A stretch of DNA of 64,000 bases from Siphonodentalium dalli (Eukaryota > Mollusca > Scaphopoda > Gadilida > Siphonodentaliidae), in assembly GCA_032622095.1 (NCBI GenBank), contig CP136063.1:41392106-41456105 (forward strand), written 5' to 3'. The position numbers were made by a program, and so were the translations under genes. This document shows, piece after piece, positions 57,201-64,000 of the stretch (within the stretch, counting starts at the first letter, position 1; each line of letters begins with the position of its first letter). The notes beneath the pieces were generated by a model, which made no database searches, had not been told where the DNA came from, and saw nothing but the letters and a program-made list of their open reading frames with translations.

Positions 57201-58244
57201 CAGTAACTGTTATTATCATTATTTTGTTGCAATAAATCGATTGTGTTAACTTATGGTATTCTACATTCTGGATTTCCTCCATCCCAAACATGCGTCTTTC
57301 TTTATACAATAGTATTTAGTGTTAATGTTTTATGTAATTTGTCTTATCTGAGATCTGTCAGTCTATTTGTCGAGATGAGCAGAAGTGGTAGAAACGATTC
57401 TTGTTTCAGACTACACGACAATCTGTCCATTGGTTTATACGTTGACCTCATCCGAGAGTCGAGAGCGTCGCTCTGTCGATGTGGGGGACTTTTCAAAGTC
57501 AAACAGATCAATGTCTCCCGAACGACCATTGGTCGAAGTGTTGATTTTTTTTTATCGTCCACACATATTTTGAATATCTTATCCTTGTTGTTAACATTGG
57601 TGAATGAATCTAACATGCCATGCAGAACACCTGGTTCGATATATGATGTACAGGTACGTGGGTGCGCTTAATGTCGAACGGATCTGCTCCGCCACATGTC
57701 ATCGCCCAACACACAGATCCATTCTACGGAACCAGATTTTAAAATGTTATCGATATCAAATAATTGTCACTTTACGGAAGAAAGGAAATCGGTGTTTCTT
57801 GTCGACAATTATATTCTCGGTTATAATGGAGGATTTAGTTGCGTTTATTGACATTATTATCAGCTGAGGAACAAACTAGACCAGAACGGGATGTCTATTC
57901 AATATTATTAGCGTTGCGAATGAGCCGTCGCGAAGAGAACAATGGTGACAACAGAGCGTAAATACATCGCTACGCCATCGCCATCGGAAATAAAAAAGAA
58001 AATCCCCACGAGATAATCCACCCACACGAGTCTCGATATATGCGGCGAAATATTTACACATTGAAGAAATCTGAAAACTGTTTTATCCTTAAGGTGAGGT
58101 ACATGTATGTGAAAAACTATTCGCACTCAGAAACTTTTACTAGAAACTCTTACTAGACTTATGGGAATCGAGTTCTGATGCGGGAAAGTTCAGACATTGA
58201 GAACGCTGGGTAGGCCTATCTGATTACAATTACGAGAATACATA
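57201..58244. other. Upstream region of zinc-finger gene C, no gene assigned
   Basis: Overlapping frames of 62-142 codons exist on both strands at 57243-57867, but none shows a recognisable domain. They could include untranslated or promoter sequence of gene C. This cannot be decided from sequence alone. Confidence 0.4.
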
Positions 58245-58538
58245 TTGGCGATTCACATATTGACACTGGGTGCGTGTGACATTTGTGGGCAAGTGTTCAC
58301 ACGCTCTGTGGATCTGACTGTATTCACGCGTTCTGGGGATCTGACTGTACTCGCGTGCTATGTGGATCTAACTGCACGTACATGCAAGACAATCCGCGCT
58401 GGTGATCTGCCATATCACTGCGATATATATGTTCACTCGATTGGGCTATCTGAAATATCATAGGATAATCCACCCGTTGATCGTCAATATTGCTTCGATA
58501 TTCATCTAGGTGAGGAATGATTCGCCCAGAACAGTTAC
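58245..58538 (+). pseudogene. Decayed N-terminal fingers of zinc-finger gene C
   Basis: Finger-like pieces in shifting frames: CDICGQVFTRSVDL, LPYHCDIYVHSIGLSE, then GEE-stop-FAQNSY directly before the ORF. The last piece joins the ORF in frame through a TGA (near 58507), so the current ATG of gene C lies inside a former finger. Confidence 0.7.
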
Positions 58539-59498
58539 ATGTACCTGATTACTCACAAGACAATCCAAACCAAGCAGGAAATCAGTATAATCTGTGATAA
58601 GTCGTTCGCCCAGAACATTAACCTGATGGCACATAAATGTAAGAGTATTCTCACCTCCGATCATCCATATCAATGTGATGTGTGTGAGAAAGCATTCGCC
58701 CATAATAGTGACCTAAAGAGACATAACATAATACACACAGGTGATCGTCCGTATCAGTGCGATGTGTGTGATAAATCATTCGCGCGGAACAGTTACCTAG
58801 TGAGACATACTAGACTCCACACCGGTGATCTTCCATATCGATGCGACATCTGTGATAAATCATTTACCCAAAACAGTTACCTGATTGCTCATAATATAGC
58901 CCATACAGGGGACCGTCCGTATCAGTGCGATGTGTGTGAGAAATATTTCACACAGATATGTTATCTGGTAACACATAAAAGAATCCACACCGGCGACCGG
59001 CCATATCAGTGTGATGTGTGTGATAAATCATTCACCGAGAAGGGTGCGCTAATGAGACATAAAAAAATCCACACCGGCGTTCGGCCGTATGAATGTGATT
59101 TATGTGAGAGATCATTCGCCCGGAACTGTGACCGAATGAGGCATAAACAAATTCACACTGGCGATCGTCCACATCAATGCGATGTGTGTGAAAAATCATT
59201 CGCCCACAGCGGTAGTCTGGTAACACATAAGAGAACCCACACTGGCGATCGTCCATATCAATGCGATGTGTGTGAAAAATCATTCGCCCACAGCGGTAAT
59301 CTCACTACACATAAGAGAATCCACACCGGCGATCGCCCGTATCAGTGTGATATGTGTGTTAAATCATTTAATAAAAAAACAGCCCTATTAACGCATAAGA
59401 GAATCCACACCGGCGATCGTCCATATCAATGTGAGGTGTGTGAGAAAGAATTCGCCAACAGAGTTAATCTCTTAACACACATACGAACACACTCATGA
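58539..59498 (+). CDS. C2H2 zinc-finger protein, gene C
   Basis: 319 residues. The start Met is the Y-M-Y of a broken finger; a second broken finger (ICDKSFAQNINLMAHKCKSI) lacks one Cys and the final His. Ten canonical fingers follow (residues about 47-318), with HTGDRP, HTGDLP and HTGVRP linkers. Recognition segments include AHNSDLKR, ARNSYLVR, TQNSYLIA, TQICYLVT, TEKGALMR, ARNCDRMR, AHSGSLVT, AHSGNLTT, NKKTALLT and ANRVNLLT. They share the CDVCEKSF style of genes A and B but not their helix sequences, so C is an older relative. It ends THS-stop where HTGD would be expected, and array sequence continues past the stop. Likely nuclear DNA-binding; no effector domain is visible. Confidence 0.82.
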   Translation: MYLITHKTIQTKQEISIICDKSFAQNINLMAHKCKSILTSDHPYQCDVCEKAFAHNSDLKRHNIIHTGDRPYQCDVCDKSFARNSYLVRHTRLHTGDLPYRCDICDKSFTQNSYLIAHNIAHTGDRPYQCDVCEKYFTQICYLVTHKRIHTGDRPYQCDVCDKSFTEKGALMRHKKIHTGVRPYECDLCERSFARNCDRMRHKQIHTGDRPHQCDVCEKSFAHSGSLVTHKRTHTGDRPYQCDVCEKSFAHSGNLTTHKRIHTGDRPYQCDMCVKSFNKKTALLTHKRIHTGDRPYQCEVCEKEFANRVNLLTHIRTHS

Positions 59499-59650
59499 GA
59501 TCGCCCGTATTAATGCGATGTGTGTGAGAAATCGCTCGACCATAATAGTGACATAAAGGGCCATAAAATAATACACACAGGACATCGTCCATATCAGTGC
59601 GATTTGTGTAAGGTATTATATAGGTATGTGGTACACACGTTCAAAGTTTA
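59499..59650 (+). pseudogene. Zinc-finger gene C, decayed C-terminal fingers
   Basis: In the same frame after TGA: DRPY-stop-CDVCEKSLDHNSDIKGHKIIHTGHRPYQCDLCK, then unrelated sequence. Two single-base nonsense changes (GGA to TGA in the linker and CAA to TAA in the next finger) explain the truncation. One complete finger and a partial one remain readable. Confidence 0.8.
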
Positions 59651-59840
59651 AGTTCTAGTTTAAAAGCTTTATTTATAAAGTCAGGCATTTTAAATTACAA
59701 ACATGAGCATTGAGCTCTTGTCTGACTTGTAAAATAATGAAAATGTACATAAACAGTAACATGAATAGAACACAACCTATCTGAGAAATAAATTACATGT
59801 GTATTAGCTTAAACATTGTAAAAGACGAATACAATCACAT

Positions 59841-60194
59841 TTAAAGGTGGATTATCTCTTTGTCAACATGTATTATATAGTTACCGGGGTATAAAATATT
59901 AGATTTGAATCGAAGACTCCTGTCCGGAAATGCTTCTATCGATTAATATTAACTTTATTTCGAATATTTTCTGGTATAAAAAGGTGTTTTTGTTCAGCTA
60001 ACGAACAATAGTGGTTACTGTTAACAGAGACCAGAAATTTTATTGTACAATTTTGTCACAATTAAACGCTAATTATACTCATCAATATTAATTGATAGAA
60101 GCTTTTCCGGACATAGGTCTTCAGTTCATATCTATTATTTTATACCCACGCAACTATTTAAAATTTGTTATTTAAAGAGATAATCCATCTTTAA
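59841..60194 (+). mobile_element. Internally deleted MITE family M copy
   Basis: TTAAAGGTGGATTATCTC to ATCCATCTTTAA, 354 bp. The centre jumps from AATTATACTCAT to CAATATTAATTGATAG, so about 170 bp are missing compared with the 528-bp copies. Confidence 0.9.
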
Positions 60195-60715
60195 TGGATT
60201 ATCTCTTTAAATAACAAATTTTAAATAGTTGCGTGGCTATAAAATAATAGATATGAACTGAAGACCCATGTCCGGAAAAGCTTCTATCAATTAATATTGA
60301 TTTTATTTCGAATATACAATCGGGCCCATTTATGTTACTATTTTTAGAACCGACCATTCGGATGAGACCTTATTGCGATATAGAGCACTGGGCTGTTCCC
60401 ACGGCTACGCAACGAATGTCAAATGTCACATATTGGTTGTTTGTATTGTTTTGTTCCAACGATATAAGCGATAACGAGTGTAATTAACATCTATTTGTGA
60501 CAAAATTGCACAATATAATTTCTGGTCTCTGTTAACAGTAACCACTATTGTTCGTTAGCTGAACAAACACACCTTTTTAGACCAGAAAATATTCGAAATA
60601 AAATTAATATTAATCGATAGAAGCATTTCCGGACAGGAGTCTTCGATTCAAATCTAATATTTTATACCCCGGTAACTATATAATACATGTTTACAAAGAG
60701 ATAATCCACCTTTAA
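60191..60715 (-). mobile_element. MITE family M, reverse copy sharing a TTAA
   Basis: Shares TTAA 60191-60194 with the preceding copy, has lost the first bases (TTAATGGATTATCTC), and ends GATAATCCACCTTTAA at 60715. Otherwise complete. Confidence 0.9.
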
Positions 60716-60913
60716 TATTGATTTTATTTCGAATATTAAATCGGGACCGTTTATGTTGCTATTTTTAGAACAGACCATTCGGATGATACCATAGTGCGAT
60801 ATAGAGCACTGAGCTGTTCCTATGGCTACGCACCGAAAGTCAGATGTCCCAGATTGATTGTTTGTATTGTTTTGTTCCACAGATATAAGCGATAATGAGC
60901 ATAATTAACGTGT
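60716..60913 (-). mobile_element. MITE family M, central fragment
   Basis: Begins at the TTAATATTGATTTTATTTCG internal site and runs to GATAATGAGCATAATTAACG. It has more substitutions than its neighbours (GGGACCG for GGGCCCG) and abuts a gag-like fragment. Confidence 0.8.
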
Positions 60914-61128
60914 GTTTTTGAATTGTCAATGGCTGGGTCCTGTGCTAGTAGGGTCCGGTATGCTTCACCGGCTGCCCCCTCAAGAAACCAAACCAGGTTC
61001 TTCACAGTCTCGGATGACTTCCATCGCTGGGCATCAGCATGCAGCTCGAAATTCATCTTGAATGATGGCCAACTGCCAGTGCCGTCAAATAATAGGTGTT
61101 TTGGTGAGTAGTGTATATGAATAACCAT
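60914..61128 (-). pseudogene. LTR-retroelement gag-like fragment
   Basis: About 65 codons on the minus strand. LFDGTGSWPSFKMNFELHA then NLVWFLEGAAGEAYRTLL fits the pattern F-D-G-x-x-x-W-x-x-F-x-x-x-F, then L-x-x-x-L-x-G-x-A, of Ty3/gypsy-type gag (capsid N-terminal) domains. The fragment is cut at the MITE junction (60913) and has no pol, protease or LTR around it. The upstream edge near 61128 lacks a clear start. It is a broken relic, not a functional gag. Confidence 0.65.
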
Positions 61129-61137
61129 TCCGTATAC

Positions 61138-61470
61138 TTGATAGAACTAAAGGTATTGTAAGACATACTAATAACTATTTCTAGGCAGATGGTATAGTAA
61201 AGCAAACTATTTCTAGGCAGATGATATAGTCAGACTAACTAGTAACTATTTGAAGGCATAGATAAGCTACAATACGCGCTTCTAGGCACATGTTATAGTC
61301 AGACGAACTAGTAACTATTTTAAGGCATAGATAAGCTACAATACGAGCTATTTTATGTTAGGTAATGATGTATATCTAATAGGCAGATGGTATAGTAAAG
61401 CAAACTATTTCTAGGCAGATGATATAGTCAGGCTAACTAGTAACTATTTGAAGGATTAGTACGCACGATT
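61138..61470 (+). repeat. Tandem repeats of CTAGGCAGATG(G/A)TATAGT units
   Basis: Irregular repeats of AAACTATTTCTAGGCAGATG, ATATAGTCAGACTAACTAG and AGGCATAGATAAGCTACAAT. The composite unit is about 75-90 bp, with a long-range repeat of the first block at 61379-61450. Confidence 0.75.
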
Positions 61471-61837
61471 GAATACATGTATTGATATGTAATATAGTTA
61501 ATAGGTTAGTTATGATAGGTTAGTAAAATAATAGTCCGAAATGAGATGAATTATTCGCTAGTGAATAATCTCGTGCATGTAAAAAACCACAAGGCTAAAA
61601 CACATGGAATATTTGTTAGTGGCGGAACTTTTTCTTCTTTATTGTAGATTTGTAGGTAACACTATTCGATCTCATAAAACTCGATATTACAGAGTCTCGT
61701 AGAAAACGAAATGTGGAACCCAACACTTAGTTCCTTTAATGAATATTAATAATACATATCATAAACAAACACAATTATATCAATATTTTGATCAATATAT
61801 ATTAAATACAAAATATCATAAAACAAACAAAATCAAA
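61471..61837. other. AT-rich spacer 3' of the virus-like cluster
   Basis: No gene seen. Includes the palindromic GAATTATTCGCTAGTGAATAATC near 61551. AT content rises toward the cluster. Confidence 0.5.
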
Positions 61838-62095
61838 TCAATCTTTTTTAAGATATGGACAGTCTGGTCTTAAATGATCTCCGTTACATTCATAACATCT
61901 AACACGAGTATTTTTAAATTTATCAGCTGAATTCAATTTAGATATCCTATACAAAATTTTAGCATTTTTATCAGCTAATATTGAAATTTGTTGTCCTATC
62001 TCTTCTATATCAGCCAAATTATCTAAAAGTTTTCTTTTTAAACTCCCTCTGTTCTTTCCTTTCTGTGAAACTTCGAAGTCACTGTCAGAAGACAT
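61838..62095 (-). CDS. Small CCHC zinc-knuckle protein of virus-like cluster
   Basis: 85 residues from MSSDSDFEVSQ. A basic stretch (KGKNRGSLKRKLL) is followed by a helix-like segment with regular hydrophobics, and then a C-terminal knuckle CYECNGDHLRPDC (C-X2-C-X3-H-X4-C, one residue shorter than the retroviral C-X2-C-X4-H-X4-C). Such knuckles bind single-stranded nucleic acid. It starts 12 nt after the protease stop on the same strand, so the two were probably expressed together. It could be a virion nucleic-acid-binding protein; that is inference from context. Confidence 0.6.
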   Translation of the reverse strand: MSSDSDFEVSQKGKNRGSLKRKLLDNLADIEEIGQQISILADKNAKILYRISKLNSADKFKNTRVRCYECNGDHLRPDCPYLKKD

Positions 62096-62107
62096 TTTAA
62101 ATTTGAT

Positions 62108-62617
62108 TTAAAAAATATTATAAAAAAGCATTTCATTTATAGAAAAAAAAAATACAAAAAAAAACAAAATATCGAACAACACGGGTAGATGTTGTTTACA
62201 CCAATTATAAACGTAAGTATCATTATGAAAACCGGGTTTATTTAAAACGTATAGACAATCCAATCCTCTACAAGTATGATACAAATAATATAATACGAAA
62301 TAACCACACAAAAAAGAAGATATATGTTGAATATAATTTGTACTATAATACAATCTACCATATTTAGCTAACATAATTTTCAACTGCTCAGATGGAGGTG
62401 ATCCGACAGGATCAAAATATATTATAAAATTATCATCGCGTTTCCATATACATATCCAATGTTCACCATCTAACCAAGATGGGTCAGTATTACAAATTAA
62501 ACCTCTGTTTGGCTTAATAGTATCAGGTAATTCGTCCAAAGCATAAACGCCTAATATCATAGAATTCAAAACTGAGTCTGATTTTAATGCATCAGATATA
62601 TCTAAGTTGCTCAACAT
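62108..62617 (-). CDS. Adenain-like cysteine protease (C5/ULP1 type)
   Basis: 169 residues from MLSNLDISD. The order of active-site residues matches the adenovirus/Polinton maturation protease: His53 (GEHW), Asp69 (YFDPVG), Gln97 (YIQH) and Cys104 (SSFLCGYF). In the family this enzyme cleaves capsid precursor proteins during virion assembly. The hydrophobic tail after CKQHLP is encoded by A-rich runs in the DNA (62135-62170) and may be a frameshift artefact. The frame is open further upstream (to 62635), but 62617 is the first ATG, 4 nt past the previous ORF's stop. All catalytic positions look intact, unusual among the relics in this window. Family assignment is good; element type is inference. 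Confidence 0.78.
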   Translation of the reverse strand: MLSNLDISDALKSDSVLNSMILGVYALDELPDTIKPNRGLICNTDPSWLDGEHWICIWKRDDNFIIYFDPVGSPPSEQLKIMLAKYGRLYYSTNYIQHISSFLCGYFVLYYLYHTCRGLDCLYVLNKPGFHNDTYVYNWCKQHLPVLFDILFFFVFFFSINEMLFYNIF

Positions 62618-62621
62618 AATG

Positions 62622-62987
62622 TTAAAATATTCCACCTGTGTAAACGCTACGTTCCCCGCTAATTTCTATAGAACTATCATATTCGGCATATACTATTACA
62701 TTTACTGTATCTGGTAAAGCTGTTGAAAATTTTGCACTTAACCGGGCGCTACCTCGCTGTTTTGGGTGCCACACTAAACTATCTGCATTATGATCGGCAG
62801 TTAAATCAAAACCGAAAGTTGTAAAACCATTGGCATAATCAAAAAAACTCACTCTGAAAGATTGCTCGCAATATAATTTATTTATAGAATTCAAAAATGT
62901 GTAATATGAACCTACATAATATGACCATACGTAAACGTAATAAAGCCCACGTAGATTAAATCTGGCAGTTTGCGATACGAAATACAT
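62622..62987 (-). CDS. F54H12.2-like C-terminal domain protein, probable Polinton/adintovirus relic
   Basis: 121 residues. The first 40 (YYVYVWSYYVGSYYTF) are unusually Tyr-rich. The remainder, with FRVSFFDYANGFTTFGFDL, ARLSAKFSTALPDTVNVIVYAEYD and IEISGERSVY, resembles the C-terminal part of long invertebrate proteins annotated F54H12.2-like, which I recall near Polinton-type genes. Those are several hundred residues, so this is either a 5'-truncated copy or a short family member. Stops lie directly upstream of the ATG. A virion role is plausible but not shown. It is separated from the protease by 4 nt. Confidence 0.55.
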   Translation of the reverse strand: MYFVSQTARFNLRGLYYVYVWSYYVGSYYTFLNSINKLYCEQSFRVSFFDYANGFTTFGFDLTADHNADSLVWHPKQRGSARLSAKFSTALPDTVNVIVYAEYDSSIEISGERSVYTGGIF

Positions 62988-63010
62988 TTATAATAATTAC
63001 CGCTTTTGAA

Positions 63011-63298
63011 TTATACCGGTATCGAAATTAGTCGACGAAATTGATGTGACAAAGATAAAGGGAAATAATGACATTTCTTCCTGTACTCAAATAGAACTTT
63101 CGAAGAGGTGTTCTTTTGTGCGACACTGTTCACATTTTCACAACATTTTTTACTCGATGCGTTTACTGTTAACACCGAAGATCTGGTCTGCTTGACAGCG
63201 TGGAAATATAATAAAATTACATTACAAAATGCTCCAAGTTGTGTTTTGGAATTCTGCACTACATGTGGAGTGATTACAGGGTGTGCTGTATAGCTCAT
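63011..63298 (-). CDS. Hypothetical 95-residue ORF upstream of the virus-like cluster
   Basis: MSYTAHPVIT... to ...RRLISIPV. No domain recognised. Basic and Ser/Val-rich, with a few cysteines in no clear pattern. It lies 23 nt upstream of the F54H12.2-like ORF on the same strand and could be part of the same transcription unit or chance. Confidence 0.3.
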   Translation of the reverse strand: MSYTAHPVITPHVVQNSKTQLGAFCNVILLYFHAVKQTRSSVLTVNASSKKCCENVNSVAQKNTSSKVLFEYRKKCHYFPLSLSHQFRRLISIPV

Positions 63299-64000
63299 GG
63301 TGCGTTGCTACACAGCTAAGTCATGTAGTCCGAAAATATCCAACGTCTATTCAAATCTGAGATAGAAATGCTTATTTGCATAAGTTGGAGGGAATTGTGT
63401 GAGCACATGGTGACGTCATACAGTATAGTACAGTTCACAATCCGAAGAAACAAGTCCTGTTACAGTCATGTCGCAAGCATATGGGTGCTCGTCTAATATC
63501 CCAACTATAGAACACAGGTGTGATTGAACATAGTGACAATAACGGATTGACATACCCATGTCACAGTATATGTCGCAAGCATATGAACGCATGCATTTGA
63601 CACTATATCAATATGTGGGATACATACACAAAACCGCACGCGTATGTTACTGGTATCAGTATATCGAACGATTGCAACCTTATGTGTCATCCTTACGCGA
63701 CGCAGGCATGCACATAATTCCCAAAATTCAGTCATACCAGAGTCCAAAATATTGTACCCAAATACAGGTTATGTCACACCGTTATATAATCGTTATTTGT
63801 TTGTGTGTAAAGCGTTCCTACATAAATAATGTGTACACTGCTACTACGTCAATAAAGCAATTTTCAGTCAATATATATATACCAGGATATGTTGATCAAC
63901 TTGGGAACGCAATGTGAAATTAAGAAGTATCCACGATTAAATACAATTTCCCACTACCGGTTGGACAGACTATTGCCATAACTAGTGTATGTCGCAAGCA
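63299..64000. other. Right flank with spaced ATGTCGCAAGCA motif
   Basis: ATGTCGCAAGCA occurs at 63468, 63570 and 63989. No gene is supported. Frames at 63505-63917 lack protein character. Confidence 0.4.

Noticed and set aside
57243-57671. 142-codon ORF upstream of zinc-finger gene C
   Set aside because: It overlaps equally long frames on the other strand, with no domain and no clear link to gene C.

Overview
The window is animal DNA rich in repeats, most consistent with a marine invertebrate and plausibly a mollusc. Evidence: three C2H2 zinc-finger arrays with TGDRP/TGERP linkers, an APE-type LINE, dense TTAA-flanked MITEs, CCGT microsatellites, ACATGTA-rich spacers, and a repeat tail of a type I associate with bivalves. 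There are no operons. The only compact gene array is a virus-like cluster at the right end. I see no complete conserved single-copy gene. Species assignment is inference.

Layout: 1-1032 flank. 1033-10955 and 22982-31218 are two direct copies (A and B) of one segment, each with a C2H2 zinc-finger gene that is interrupted in the same finger by a different lesion. Between them lie MITEs (11488-12720), dispersed repeat family B, a nearly complete LINE on the minus strand (about 14384-20180), a 140-bp satellite (20641-21878), a 40-bp minisatellite (21879-22530) and a TTTCGGCAC motif cluster. After copy B comes a LINE 3' fragment.

An approximately 8.0-kb insertion (32472-40483) splits one MITE into halves at 32345-32471 and 40484-40993. 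Next are a GATAAATC-rich stretch and a large inverted-repeat structure whose arms carry a decayed 55-60-bp minisatellite (41720-48755). The 140-bp satellite then reappears in opposite orientation (48755-49612).

Another MITE (49615-55121) is split by a 4,978-bp inverted-repeat element (50061-55038). Its arms hold ten copies each of a CTTTTGAAGTA-like subterminal motif and decayed zinc fingers. Its centre holds a decayed OTU-protease-like region and a tandem-repeat protein ending in an F-box-like motif. This is the best candidate here for an undescribed system.

The right end has more family B repeats, a third zinc-finger gene (58539-59498) flanked by decayed fingers, a chain of three MITEs, a gag-like retroelement fragment, and a compact minus-strand cluster (61838-63298) with an adenain-like cysteine protease, a small CCHC protein and a protein resembling the C-terminus of invertebrate F54H12.2-like proteins. 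That points to a Polinton/adintovirus-like remnant.

Read as a whole, the locus is a zinc-finger neighbourhood reworked by duplication and nested transposition. Most coding sequence belongs to mobile elements or damaged zinc-finger arrays.
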